From positions 1 to 34,795 of the forward strand of contig SUWL01000026.1 in the NCBI GenBank assembly GCA_015061495.1: a stretch of DNA of 34,795 bases, read 5' to 3'. Made by a program: the position numbers and the translations under genes. This document shows, one piece after another, positions 1 through 8,391 of the stretch (positions are counted from its first letter, which is position 1; every line of letters begins with the position of its first letter). Source of the stretch: Lentisphaerota bacterium. GTDB taxonomy: Bacteria > Verrucomicrobiota > Lentisphaeria > Victivallales > Victivallaceae. Under the pieces are notes generated by a model that saw nothing but the letters and a program-made list of their open reading frames with translations, did no database searches and was not told where the DNA came from.

Positions 1-119
1 GCTATACGGATCTGCCGGATATGTATCAGATCCTGTGGCAGAAAAATAAATTGAAAATCATTAATTATGCGGATAATTTTTTCAAAAACAAACCGGTTGC
101 GGACAACAATTCAAAGTAA
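1..119 (+). CDS. C-terminal end of an unidentified protein (cut by window start)
   Basis: An open frame enters from the left edge and ends at the TAA at 117-119, giving 38 residues rich in Lys, Asn and aromatic residues. It starts in the middle of a codon, so the start lies outside the window. Nothing in the visible part identifies a family. It is on the same strand as the prepilin-like gene 78 bases downstream and could belong to the same carbohydrate-use cluster, but that is only position. No terminator hairpin is evident in the gap after it. Confidence 0.5.
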   Translation, partial: YTDLPDMYQILWQKNKLKIINYADNFFKNKPVADNNSK

Positions 120-197
120 AGGAGAAAAATAGAGAATTTTTATTGTATGTTGCCTTGAAAATGTGAGTGACCAACCCCAAAAAAAGGAAGAACAATT

Positions 198-1343
198 ATG
201 AAAAAACAGCCTCTTTGCAAATCAATGACCTGTACGCTGATCGAATTGCTCGTAAGCAGTACTCTGTCATCATTGCATTTTTTCGCGCAAAAATTTTTCC
301 GCACGGCGGGGAATGATATATCCCAAAGAGTACCGCTTTTTTTGAAAGAGAAAGGGGGCGCGGGGGAAAGGGAAAACTTTTTTTCTCGCCCGCGCGGCGG
401 GTTGCGGAAAAACTCGCCCTTCCGTCTTCGTTTCACTACGCCGCGACGAGTCGCTTCGCTGGGGCTCGGACAATATATATCTCAAAGAGTACCGCTTTTC
501 TTGAAAAGGGAAGTGGGGTTTGGGGAGAGGGGAAAAACCTCTTTTCCCGTGAAAAGAAGTTTTTCCCCTCTTCCCAAGAGCGCATTCACTTTAATAGAAT
601 TGCTGGTAGTCATTGCGATCATAGCGATATTGGCGGCGATATTGCTGCCCGCGCTCAATTCTGCCCGGGAACGCGGCAGAAGTGCCAGCTGTATCAACAA
701 CCTCAAGCAATTCGGTACGGCGTTTGACGTTTATACCGATGCAAATGATTCCTATTATCCCTGTTTCCACACGATTAACCGGGGATTTGATTTCAATAAC
801 GGTTCCGGAGTGAATAAAACCTGGTACTACGCTCTTTTCAGTGTCGGAGTACTCGATGCCCAGAACTTCGTCTGTCCGACGATGCCTCATATGCCGGATT
901 ATCTGCCGTACAAAGGCAGTGCTCCAACTACCCGTTCTCATTACGGTTACAATGGTAAATGGATTGGACAGTTGTGGCGTGGCTCCGGCGGTGAATTCGG
1001 TTCGACCAAACGTTCTAAAATCCGTTTTGCCAGTATGGTGTATATCCTGATGGATTCTTACACTACCCAGAGCGGAGTACCTGTCCGGCAGGTCGGCTGC
1101 AATCAGGTGTTCCCCTATAAAACAACTGACGGAGGCGGCTCAAGTTCGGATTCCGGACAGGCACACTCCCGGCACAACGGTCATGTCAATATCCTTTTCG
1201 GTGATGGACATGTGGAAGCAAAACAGGCAGATGTTACTAATGCTTATCTGAACCTGACTTCATGCGAAGCCGAAAAATCCCCCACTTCCACCGGCAGTTA
1301 CGGTGTCGCCGCCAAATATTGGGCTGGTGGAAAATATGAATGA
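198..1343 (+). CDS. Type II secretion/prepilin-like protein with H-X9-DG domain and a duplicated, repeat-interrupted leader
   Basis: The protein has 381 residues. A normal prepilin N-terminal methylation motif (FTLIELLVV) starts at residue 130 and is followed by a hydrophobic helix to about residue 155. The C-terminal half is soluble and carries the H-X9-DG signature near residues 331-342, as in the prepilin-like proteins that are abundant in Lentisphaerae and Planctomycetes. The start chosen is ATG 198, with an AAGGA ribosome site about 10 bases upstream. Residues 12-19 (CTLIELLV) look like a second, broken leader with no hydrophobic helix after it. The 118 codons between the two motifs are low-complexity and contain two copies of a DNA repeat, so the gene has probably been interrupted in frame. 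Translation might instead produce a long N-terminal extension that is removed on processing. It lies 12 bases upstream of a secreted glycosidase-like gene. The substrate or surface role is unknown. Confidence 0.75.
   Translation: MKKQPLCKSMTCTLIELLVSSTLSSLHFFAQKFFRTAGNDISQRVPLFLKEKGGAGERENFFSRPRGGLRKNSPFRLRFTTPRRVASLGLGQYISQRVPLFLKREVGFGERGKTSFPVKRSFSPLPKSAFTLIELLVVIAIIAILAAILLPALNSARERGRSASCINNLKQFGTAFDVYTDANDSYYPCFHTINRGFDFNNGSGVNKTWYYALFSVGVLDAQNFVCPTMPHMPDYLPYKGSAPTTRSHYGYNGKWIGQLWRGSGGEFGSTKRSKIRFASMVYILMDSYTTQSGVPVRQVGCNQVFPYKTTDGGGSSSDSGQAHSRHNGHVNILFGDGHVEAKQADVTNAYLNLTSCEAEKSPTSTGSYGVAAKYWAGGKYE
316..378 (+). repeat. Repeat copy 1 inside prepilin leader region
   Basis: This is the first of two related copies within the coding region. 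It shares the core CAAAGAGTACCGCTTTT, followed by TTGAAA and a purine-rich GGGG/GGGAAAA tract, with the copy at 473-540. Both copies are read in the same frame, encoding SQRVPLFLK in each case. Confidence 0.7.
473..540 (+). repeat. Repeat copy 2 inside prepilin leader region
   Basis: This second copy of the element at 316-378 starts from TATATATCTCAAAGAGTACC and is 157 bases further on. Its right part forms the left arm of a long stem-loop at 523-575. Confidence 0.7.
523..575 (+). repeat. Long stem-loop within the prepilin leader insertion
   Basis: Positions 523-545 pair with 552-575 through about 22 base pairs, with one C-A mismatch and one bulged T, around a six-base loop (CCCGTG). It ends just before the intact prepilin leader (585 onward). 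As DNA it resembles the palindromic part of a small mobile repeat; as RNA it would be a stable hairpin within the message. Confidence 0.65.
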
Positions 1344-1355
1344 TGAAGGTGGAAA

Positions 1356-4300
1356 ATGAAAAAGTTTGCACTTTTAGGATATGCAGTTTCAGCGGCGGCA
1401 CTTTTCGCCGCTGAACCGGTGGCATTGCTGGACTTCAATACACCCGGCGACTTCACGCTGAAAAATCAGGGAAAGAGTCTGAAGTCTTTCACCGTTTTCA
1501 AAGATTCCGTGCAGGTTGAGGGCAAAGTCGGCAAAGCCATGATCTCCGCTAGTAAAAGTCTGCCGGATTTCCCCGAAGCCGGAGGCAAAGTCCAGAGATC
1601 GCTGCGCTTTACCAATATCAAAAACTTCCCCGTGGATAAAGGGTGTGTGGAGTTGTGGGTCAAGCCTTACTTCAACGAAAATACCCAGCCGGGCAAAGTG
1701 CCGCACAACTATATTTTCCGCTTTTTCGGCTACAAAAAGACCAAACGGGTGCTGACGGTATTCATCATCAACCATCAAACTCTGGTCTGCCAGTATGAAC
1801 TTGAGGGCGGCAAAAAGGCGTATTTGTACCATACCGTCAAGAACTGGCGTGCCAAAGAGTGGGTGCGCCTCAATTTCGTCTGGAACAAAGATGAAAAAAT
1901 GATGTATGTCAACGGCAATCCGGCGGCGAAAAAAAGCGTTCCCGGCTCCTTGCAGTTCATCGACTCCGTGGAAGTCGGCGCCATGGACAGTTATCTGCCG
2001 TTTCAGGGGATGATCGATGAATTCAAGGTCACGGTGGATGCTCCTGCCGACCTGAAACCTTTCCCCGCCGAAAAAAAAAAGCCCGTCCCGGTAATTAAAG
2101 AACCTGTCCGCATTGCGGATAAAGCATATCTCCTTGATCCCGCACAATGGAGCGGGGACAGGGAGATTACTCTATTTGGAGATGGTATTTTCACCTATAA
2201 CGGCGGATTTTTTACCGACCGTCTGATCGAAGGACCCAAAGTAACCGTCGCTCCGGGGGATTACATCCGGGGCGAGTTGAGTTTCACCAAAAAGCAGTGG
2301 GATTTCAGTTCGCAGGGCAGGGCGACGGTCGCTTTTTACAATGCGGCAGATAAACTTATCCGGCGCCTTAATTTTGATTCCAGCAATATCAAAGGGTACA
2401 CGCCATTCAAGCTCCACGAATTTATCGCCGTTTCCGGTACCGGTGCCAAAATCGACTACTTCAACTACTGGCAGGTTCCGGAAGGCTGTACTTATTTCCG
2501 GTTCGGTTGGAATTTCCGTTATAATCCAGCCGTTATCAAGGTGGAAAATGCCGCATTTTTCAAAATCGATCCCACCGGTAAACCGTGGCGCCGACAGCCT
2601 GCCGCCCGGGGAACCAGAACCTTGGAAACCCGGACGATGACCGACGCCGAACTGGATAAGATCATCGCTTCACGCCAGCGCCCGGTTGCCAAACTCAAAC
2701 GCGAGGGTGAAAGAGTCAATCTCTACATCAACGGCAAACCCGTGATGCCGTTTTTTATGCACAATACCCCCTATAAAATCTCCTCTCCGGAAAGATGGAC
2801 TGCGGAATTCGGCAAACTCGGCTGGCAGTTTTCCACTGTTTGGGTCGCGATGGGACAAAAGGGCGACAACCACTATCCCACAGCGATCCTGCCGGATGGT
2901 TCGCTGGATTTCACCGGCTGGCGCGAAGTTATCCGCAAGCACGCCAAACAGAACCCCTACGGATATATCATGCTGGCGCTCTACGTTTTCCCATCCCGGA
3001 AATTCATCAACGAAAATGATGATCAGCTGATGAAAGATAAAAATGGCGACAGCTTTATATTCGGATATCCTTACTATCCTTTGGGTAAAGGGGCGGCAAA
3101 AGTGCTTCCCAAAGGTAATTTTGACCGTTATCCGTCCATGGCTTCACAGAAGTATACCGACCATATCAGCAGTGAGATCCGGCGGGTGCTGACTGAATTT
3201 GAGAAGTACCCCGAATCCAAACTGGTCGCCGGAGTTTATCTGCTGGGCGGTGACGATGCCCAGTTCCGTCTGCCCAATATCCACACTACTCCGGATATGA
3301 GCCCGCTGGTTATGGCGGCATTCCGCAGGGAACTGGTGAAAAAGTATCAGACTGATGAAAATTTACAGCAGGCATGGGGGGATAAGAGTATCACCTTTGA
3401 TAAAGTCACCCAGCCGGTCGCTCCGGAATTGTGGGTTGATAAGGCCCGCTATTACACCGATTTCCCGGATACGCAAAAGTACGCTGATTACAAGGAATTT
3501 TACGGCGGTCTTGACCGGAAGTTCAAAATCGCCATCCGCAATGCGGCTAAAAAAGCTGTCCCCCGGCTGCTGATCGGCAGTTATGACTGCGCTTACGGTA
3601 TCGGCGGCAGTTGGGGACACACCGGACTGCACTTCGGCAAAAGCATTGATGACGGGGCGGATTTTTACATCTACATCCCCAGTTACGGGCGTGACCGTGA
3701 CCATGCCGACCGTCCGCTTGGCATGTATCAATTCACCGGTTCGCTGGCACTGCATAACAAACTGGGCATTATGGAACTGGATGTTCGCAACCCGGAAATC
3801 GGTCCGCTGTACTTCGGACACTATACCAGTGCCAACTACAATGCACTGCATGATGAAAACAGTTTCCGCATTTCCCTGCGCCGTCTGGCAATGCAGTCGG
3901 TCGCTCTGGGCGGCGGATTCCATTACTACAATCTGCAGCCCCACTGGGTGCGGACCGATAAGGCGGTCGATGCTCTGAAAGATATGTACCGGATCGTTTC
4001 CCACGCCCGGACAGTACCGGCAGGACGGGAGGCGGTGGCGCTGATGGTCGATGAGGATTCCAACTTGTATTCCAACGTGCATCCGGGGTGGATACCGAGT
4101 TTTTTCAGCATCAAATATACGCCTAACATGGCTATCCAGCACGCCGGGGTCAAGTACAACTACTTCCTTGCCAAAGATGCGCTGAATAAGGATTTTGAAG
4201 CGCCGGGAGTGTTGTTTTTCTCCGATGCATCGACTCTGACCGTGGATGAAATCAAAGAGATCCGCCGCCGTTTCGGTAACTCCAAACGGGTCATCGTCTG

Positions 4301-4931
4301 GCAGGGCGCACCCTCTTTCCTCGTCTGTAAAGATCTTGAGCAGATCGGCAGGGCGATCAACTTCAAACTTGCCGCCATGCCCGATTATCAGGGGAAACCG
4401 CTGGAAACCGACCGTCATTACGGTGAAATTTATCAGCAGTTGAATCTGCCCATGCCGCTGGTCGCCGGAAATTGTGATGATCCGCTGATGCGGGGAGTCA
4501 AAGGATTTTTTATGCAGGAATCCACCGTGGTGCCCTATGTTTTCCCGCGCCGCTGGATGGTGAATGATAAGGATGTTACGGTGTTGGCAAAGTATATGAA
4601 TACCGATATCCCGGGTATGGCAGTACGCCGTTATAAAGATTTTACTGAAGTATTTATCGGACAGCCCGGCTGTATTACTCCGCAGCTTTTCCGCAACTTT
4701 GCCAGAGAAGCGGGGATCGAACCGGTTTTGGAAAGCGACGACCTCTTTTACTTCGGCAGCGGTCTGCTGGGGATCGGTGCCGCCAAAGGCGACGGCATCC
4801 GCAAAGTCCGTTTCCCCAAAGGCTTCAGCAAGGTTGAGGCACTTACCGGTCATCCGGTGATGAATCTGACGGCGGACGGATTTGAATTTTTCCTCAAACA
4901 CCGGGATTTTGCCATTTTCAAACTTTACTGA
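1356..4931 (+). CDS. Secreted LamG and GH42-like (beta-galactosidase-type) glycosidase
   Basis: The protein has 1191 residues with a signal peptide (MKKFALLGYAVSAAALFAA). Residues about 22-232 look like a LamG/concanavalin-type sandwich (VELWVKPYF, EWVRLNFVW). Residues about 270-420 look like a second beta-rich carbohydrate-binding domain. About 445-850 is a TIM-barrel region of clan GH-A type, starting at a YINGKPVMPFF motif. About 885-1010 resembles the beta-galactosidase trimerisation/glutaminase-like domain, and the remainder is a small beta domain. Glu807, in GIMELDVRN, is in a plausible place for the catalytic nucleophile. The site where an acid/base Glu would be expected reads GGDD (631-634), so activity is uncertain. 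The gene is 12 bases after the prepilin-like gene and 26 bases before a trehalase-like gene, which suggests one transcript. The substrate cannot be told from sequence; a beta-galactoside or another host or plant glycan is a guess. Confidence 0.75.
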   Translation: MKKFALLGYAVSAAALFAAEPVALLDFNTPGDFTLKNQGKSLKSFTVFKDSVQVEGKVGKAMISASKSLPDFPEAGGKVQRSLRFTNIKNFPVDKGCVELWVKPYFNENTQPGKVPHNYIFRFFGYKKTKRVLTVFIINHQTLVCQYELEGGKKAYLYHTVKNWRAKEWVRLNFVWNKDEKMMYVNGNPAAKKSVPGSLQFIDSVEVGAMDSYLPFQGMIDEFKVTVDAPADLKPFPAEKKKPVPVIKEPVRIADKAYLLDPAQWSGDREITLFGDGIFTYNGGFFTDRLIEGPKVTVAPGDYIRGELSFTKKQWDFSSQGRATVAFYNAADKLIRRLNFDSSNIKGYTPFKLHEFIAVSGTGAKIDYFNYWQVPEGCTYFRFGWNFRYNPAVIKVENAAFFKIDPTGKPWRRQPAARGTRTLETRTMTDAELDKIIASRQRPVAKLKREGERVNLYINGKPVMPFFMHNTPYKISSPERWTAEFGKLGWQFSTVWVAMGQKGDNHYPTAILPDGSLDFTGWREVIRKHAKQNPYGYIMLALYVFPSRKFINENDDQLMKDKNGDSFIFGYPYYPLGKGAAKVLPKGNFDRYPSMASQKYTDHISSEIRRVLTEFEKYPESKLVAGVYLLGGDDAQFRLPNIHTTPDMSPLVMAAFRRELVKKYQTDENLQQAWGDKSITFDKVTQPVAPELWVDKARYYTDFPDTQKYADYKEFYGGLDRKFKIAIRNAAKKAVPRLLIGSYDCAYGIGGSWGHTGLHFGKSIDDGADFYIYIPSYGRDRDHADRPLGMYQFTGSLALHNKLGIMELDVRNPEIGPLYFGHYTSANYNALHDENSFRISLRRLAMQSVALGGGFHYYNLQPHWVRTDKAVDALKDMYRIVSHARTVPAGREAVALMVDEDSNLYSNVHPGWIPSFFSIKYTPNMAIQHAGVKYNYFLAKDALNKDFEAPGVLFFSDASTLTVDEIKEIRRRFGNSKRVIVWQGAPSFLVCKDLEQIGRAINFKLAAMPDYQGKPLETDRHYGEIYQQLNLPMPLVAGNCDDPLMRGVKGFFMQESTVVPYVFPRRWMVNDKDVTVLAKYMNTDIPGMAVRRYKDFTEVFIGQPGCITPQLFRNFAREAGIEPVLESDDLFYFGSGLLGIGAAKGDGIRKVRFPKGFSKVEALTGHPVMNLTADGFEFFLKHRDFAIFKLY

Positions 4932-4957
4932 TTCAACTTGATACGTTAGAGGAACTT

Positions 4958-6199
4958 ATGGGATTTGAAGCAAACTACGATCTTCCCGGTTACGCTGAAA
5001 AAGCCGGAGTTGCACCCCGGGGTAAGATCACCCGCAGGATCACTTCGGCAAGTGAAGCTGCGGCGATCGTTAACACCTATCTGGATAACAACTGGCAGAT
5101 GATTTCCCGTACACCCCGGGGAAAACTTATCCATCCTTATCTGGTTCCCGGCAGTGTCTATGACAGTTTGTGGGATTGGGACGGATTTTTTATCGCCTCC
5201 GGTGCGCCGGAAGCGGCAAAGGATTTCGTCATCGGTACTGCATTGAATCTGATCGACACCCCGCTTCAAAACAACCGTCCGGTCAAGATGTCATCTCCGG
5301 GCGGGGATTTGAGTTATTCGGCGCATCCGTACCCGTTGCGGGCGCAGTTCCTGCAGTTGTGCATCCGGCGGTTCGGCTGCGGCGAGATCGCTACGGCGGA
5401 ACGGGTGGCAAAGATTCTGCGGACCATGGAGTATTACGAAACGGAAACTGCCGATGCGCAAGGTTTTTTCTGTTGGCAGACCATGCCGGGCATCGACAAT
5501 AATCCGGCGGTTTACGGCCGCAATCCCGGAGAAACTTGCGGAGCGGATTTGATGAGTTTCCACTACCGGGAGTATCTTGCCTGCGCTGAACTGGCGGAAA
5601 TGCACGGCATCGACGGCAGCAGTTTCCGTCAGAAAGCCGCCGGGATCAGAGAAAAACTCTGCCGCTGTCACCGTGATGAACGTGATGGATTTTTCTACGA
5701 TCTCCACCGCCCGAAAACCCCGGTCGTCCATAAACAACTGGTCAACTGGGTCAACCGGATCAATTATCGGAGCTGTGCCGGAGTTTTCCCCTTGTGGGCA
5801 CAGGCGGCAGAACCGGAAATGATCCGGCAGGTGTGGCAGATTTTTGCTGATGAAAAGGAATTTATGACTCCGTGGGGCATCCGCTCGTTGAGCAAGCGCG
5901 AACCGATGTACAACAATGCCCCCGGAGCAAATCCCTCCAATTGGCAGGGGCCGGTGTGGAGTTTGCCAAATGTGCTGCTGGTTTACGCCCTGAATCGTGC
6001 GGGGATGAAAGATGAAGCGTTGGATTTAACTGGCAGATTGCTCAAACTTCTGGCTTCTGATATTGCCAGCAATGGCTGTATGCACGAATACTACAACGCC
6101 GAAAACGGTGAACCGGTGCTGAAACCCGGATTCATCAGCTGGCACATGATGGCATATAATTTACTGGAAAACGTGGAAAAGTCCGTTTTCCCGTTTTGA
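4958..6199 (+). CDS. Trehalase/GH63-like (alpha/alpha)6 glycosidase
   Basis: The protein has 413 residues, no signal peptide and is probably cytosolic. The fold is expected to be an (alpha/alpha)6 barrel, as in GH37, GH63 and glucosylglycerate or mannosylglycerate hydrolases. Supporting motifs are YDSLWDWDGFF (residues 68-78), the family signature SNWQGPVW in the second half, and HEYYNAENG near the C-terminus, where Glu377 fits the position of the catalytic base. The start ATG 4958 has an AGAGGA ribosome site just upstream. It follows the GH42-like gene by 26 bases on the same strand, so it may break down the oligosaccharides released outside the cell by that protein. Exact specificity (trehalose, glucosylglycerate, alpha-glucoside or other) is not resolved. 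Confidence 0.8.
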   Translation: MGFEANYDLPGYAEKAGVAPRGKITRRITSASEAAAIVNTYLDNNWQMISRTPRGKLIHPYLVPGSVYDSLWDWDGFFIASGAPEAAKDFVIGTALNLIDTPLQNNRPVKMSSPGGDLSYSAHPYPLRAQFLQLCIRRFGCGEIATAERVAKILRTMEYYETETADAQGFFCWQTMPGIDNNPAVYGRNPGETCGADLMSFHYREYLACAELAEMHGIDGSSFRQKAAGIREKLCRCHRDERDGFFYDLHRPKTPVVHKQLVNWVNRINYRSCAGVFPLWAQAAEPEMIRQVWQIFADEKEFMTPWGIRSLSKREPMYNNAPGANPSNWQGPVWSLPNVLLVYALNRAGMKDEALDLTGRLLKLLASDIASNGCMHEYYNAENGEPVLKPGFISWHMMAYNLLENVEKSVFPF

Positions 6200-6216
6200 T
6201 CTCTGTCAGATATTCT

Positions 6217-6783
6217 CTATTGTTTGATCAACTGTTTCCCATCGGAGAAAGCCTTGCCGACGGCAGTTCCCATGGCAATGTAGTTGTGTGAAACCGGATC
6301 ATAGCAGATCGGCGTGAATTTTGCCAGAGAAATTTTCCCGTTTTCATCGAGGATGCTTTCATCGGCGTTGATATTGATGATTTCGCCGGTGGTAGAGCCG
6401 GTTTTTTCGTCAAAAGAGAGCAGTTTGCACTCCAGAACCATCGGAAGTTCGGCAAAATACGGGGCATTAACAAATTCAGATTTTACCGGAGTAAATCCGG
6501 CTTTGGCAACTTTATCCGGTTCATTATTACCGGAAACGATCCCCACATAGTCGCAGGCAACGAGGTTTGCCGCATCGCCGATACTGACGGTGAATGAACC
6601 GGTTTTGAGCATATTTTGGGCAGTTTTGTGTGCCGGGTCGATGCAGACGGCAATTTTACCGGTGTCATAGATCCCGCCCCAGGCGGCATTCATGACATTG
6701 GGCAATGCAGATTCATCGTAGGTCCCGATGATCAATACCGGCATGGGATAGAGCCAGGTTTGGCTTCCGAAATTCTTTCTCAT
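6217..6783 (-). CDS. Flavin reductase-like domain protein
   Basis: The protein has 188 residues from the ATG at 6783, which is preceded by AGGAG at good spacing; the frame is open further upstream but has no such site. The pattern of an N-terminal GSQTWLYPMPVLIIGTY, then NVMNAAWGG, then a FTVSIGD strand, matches the flavin reductase/flavoredoxin family, which binds FMN in a split-barrel fold. It probably works as a small FMN-dependent oxidoreductase in the cytosol; the partner is unknown. It is convergent with the trehalase-like gene, with only 17 bases between stops, and divergent from the primase-like gene. It appears to be a single-gene unit. Confidence 0.85.
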   Translation of the reverse strand: MRKNFGSQTWLYPMPVLIIGTYDESALPNVMNAAWGGIYDTGKIAVCIDPAHKTAQNMLKTGSFTVSIGDAANLVACDYVGIVSGNNEPDKVAKAGFTPVKSEFVNAPYFAELPMVLECKLLSFDEKTGSTTGEIININADESILDENGKISLAKFTPICYDPVSHNYIAMGTAVGKAFSDGKQLIKQ

Positions 6784-6899
6784 AGCGTGTTTTTCTCCTG
6801 TCTGCTGAAAAATTTTTTCTGCGATCAACATCCTGTTGGTAATATACCATTGAAAGGCAAATTTGCAATCAGAAAACTGCAAAAATATCATATTTTCCC

Positions 6900-6935
6900 A
6901 ATAACCAGTCTTTGCAATGACCAAGACTGGTTATT
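6900..6935. repeat. Perfect 13-bp inverted repeat between divergent genes
   Basis: AATAACCAGTCTT at 6900-6912 is the exact reverse complement of 6923-6935, with a ten-base loop. It lies in the 266-base gap between the flavin reductase start (6783) and the primase-like start (7050). It could be an operator, a terminator for a short transcript, or an end of the mobile cassette. No second copy was found by eye in the window. Confidence 0.7.
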
Positions 6936-7014
6936 TTGTCGATTATGTCGACGGTATTTTCCGTTTTTTTTACTTGCCGTACAGCGGGTGAAAAATGCCG
7001 GAAAACATATTGAC

Positions 7015-7045
7015 AATAATCTCCTTTTATAGAAAGGAGGTTATT
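7015..7045 (+). promoter_or_regulatory. Hairpin sequestering the primase ribosome-binding site
   Basis: AATAATCTCCTTT (7015-7027) pairs over all 13 positions, with one U-G wobble, with AAAGGAGGTTATT (7033-7045) around a five-base loop. The right arm contains the strong ribosome site AAGGAGG for the ATG at 7050. It is followed directly by a T run, so the same structure also resembles an intrinsic terminator. A TTGACA box at 7010-7015 touches the left arm, so DNA-level control is also possible. Confidence 0.65.
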
Positions 7046-7049
7046 TTTT

Positions 7050-8048
7050 ATGTACAACGATGATTGTCAGAATGCAATGCTTTTATTACCGTTGATCGGC
7101 AAACACCGTGCCGATAATACTGCCGATTGGCGTATTATCTGTATTGCTTTGAAAAATTGCGGTGTCCCGTATGAAATCTTTGAAAGTTGGAGTCTGACTC
7201 CGAAATATCAGGATAAGTACCAAATCCGCAGAGCATGGCAGAATCTTAAGGGGAATTACTCCATCGGTACTCTCTGTCACTATGTCAAACTTGACCATGG
7301 CGTGTTACCGGAACTTTCACGTTCAGGGCGAAAGACTTTTATCCCGCAAATTCAACTTCCTCAACGGCAAGTGCCTGAATTTGATGGTGAAAAAGCCTTT
7401 GCAAGCATCATCCAGCCATACAGCAACTATTCGGAATACGATTTGGAATATGAACTTTTTGAACGTTCACCATACCGTATTACCGGTGAAAATGAGTTCG
7501 CCATGGTATTGGAGTCTTTGTATGATCCGGATGATATGCTCTTTGTCGGAACTCCCCTTGCCAATGCCGCCGAACAGCAACGGTGCATAAAGTCCGTCAA
7601 AGATCATCTGGCCCATCCGTGCGTGGCAGAATTTTTCCGCCCGAATCCGCTGACCGGGAAACCGGTGATGAAAGCAAACAATGTTCCAAGTTTTGTTTCC
7701 GATGCGTGTGTGGCTCTTTTCCGCTATGCGGTACTGGAATTTGATGACAGACCTTTGCTTCAGCAATACGCCTTTTATATGGCAATGCTGGATAAAGGTC
7801 TGCCGATTGCGGCGTTGACATTTTCCGGAAACAAATCCATTCATTGTCTGCTTGCAGTAAATTGTGCCAATGCCCAAGAGTGGACAAGTAAAGTGGAAAA
7901 TACACTCTTTCGCAACAATCTGGAACTTCTCGGCTGTGACGGTGCGTGCAAAAATGAAAGCCGCAGTTCACGAACGCCGGGAGCGATCCGCAGCAGCAAC
8001 AAAGTCAGGCAGAGATTGCTTTATCTTGATCCCGGAGTAAAAAAATAA
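7050..8048 (+). CDS. PriCT/primase-like replication protein of a mobile element
   Basis: The protein has 332 residues. Residues about 20-80 (WRIICIALKNCG, then FESWSLTPKY) resemble the PriCT-type helical domain found in plasmid and phage primases. The C-terminal part has FSGNKSIHCLLAVN (258-271), SRSSRTPGAIR (about 302-312) and RQRLLYL, a set typical of archaeo-eukaryotic-type primase domains in integrated elements, where it would prime replication of the element. It lacks a helicase domain; that role may be taken by the DUF3987 protein downstream. Translation start is set by AAGGAGG ten bases before ATG 7050, which is buried in a hairpin. It is shorter than many multidomain element primases, so it might be a reduced version. 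Confidence 0.7.
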   Translation: MYNDDCQNAMLLLPLIGKHRADNTADWRIICIALKNCGVPYEIFESWSLTPKYQDKYQIRRAWQNLKGNYSIGTLCHYVKLDHGVLPELSRSGRKTFIPQIQLPQRQVPEFDGEKAFASIIQPYSNYSEYDLEYELFERSPYRITGENEFAMVLESLYDPDDMLFVGTPLANAAEQQRCIKSVKDHLAHPCVAEFFRPNPLTGKPVMKANNVPSFVSDACVALFRYAVLEFDDRPLLQQYAFYMAMLDKGLPIAALTFSGNKSIHCLLAVNCANAQEWTSKVENTLFRNNLELLGCDGACKNESRSSRTPGAIRSSNKVRQRLLYLDPGVKK

Positions 8049-8061
8049 AAAAAATCTCGCA

Positions 8062-8200
8062 CCGGGGCGACCCCGGACGTGATCCAGCGGCGGAACGCTG
8101 GGCGCCGCCGTAAGCGGCGAAACATCCGCCGCAGGCGGTAAAGTCGGCGCAAGCCGACACCTCCTGCCGGAAACGAAGTCATGCAATTTATTTGCATGAC
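8062..8200. repeat. Array of six adjacent hairpins
   Basis: The perfect inverted repeats are CCGGGG/CCCCGG (8062-8076), CCAGCG/CGCTGG (8084-8101), CGCCGC/GCGGCG (8103-8119), CCGCC/GGCGG (8126-8138), GTCGGC/GCCGAC (8143-8158, GCAA loop) and GTCATGCAA/TTGCATGAC (8178-8200). Spacing is only a few bases, and loops are three to six bases. The arms have different sequences, so it is not one repeated unit. Confidence 0.75.
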
Positions 8201-8337
8201 AGATTGAAGTTGGAGGCAGCATCGTACCGCTGCAGAAAAATCAGTCGATGTTCTGTACACCGCAAAAAATAAAAAAACGGATAAATGTATTAAAATGTTC
8301 CGACAAAATCGACAAAATTACGTTGAAACGCTTCGGC

Positions 8338-8391
8338 CCGGCTTCATTTCGCCGCGACAAGTCCGGCTTCATTTCATTTCGCCGCGACAAG
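8338..8391 (+). repeat. Direct repeat pair CCGGCTTCATTTC...GCCGCGACAAG
   Basis: Copy A is 8338-8361 and copy B 8363-8391; copy B has five extra bases (ATTTC). Related sequence occurs near 427-452 and 14013-14044 (TTCATTTCATTCCGGCGGGACAAG), so this looks like a dispersed repeat family of this genome. Confidence 0.65.

Noticed and set aside
3363-4901. 512-codon open frame on the minus strand inside the GH42-like gene
   Set aside because: It is antisense to a gene with signal peptide and recognisable domains; its composition (His, Arg and Gln rich, no motifs) is that of a shadow frame.
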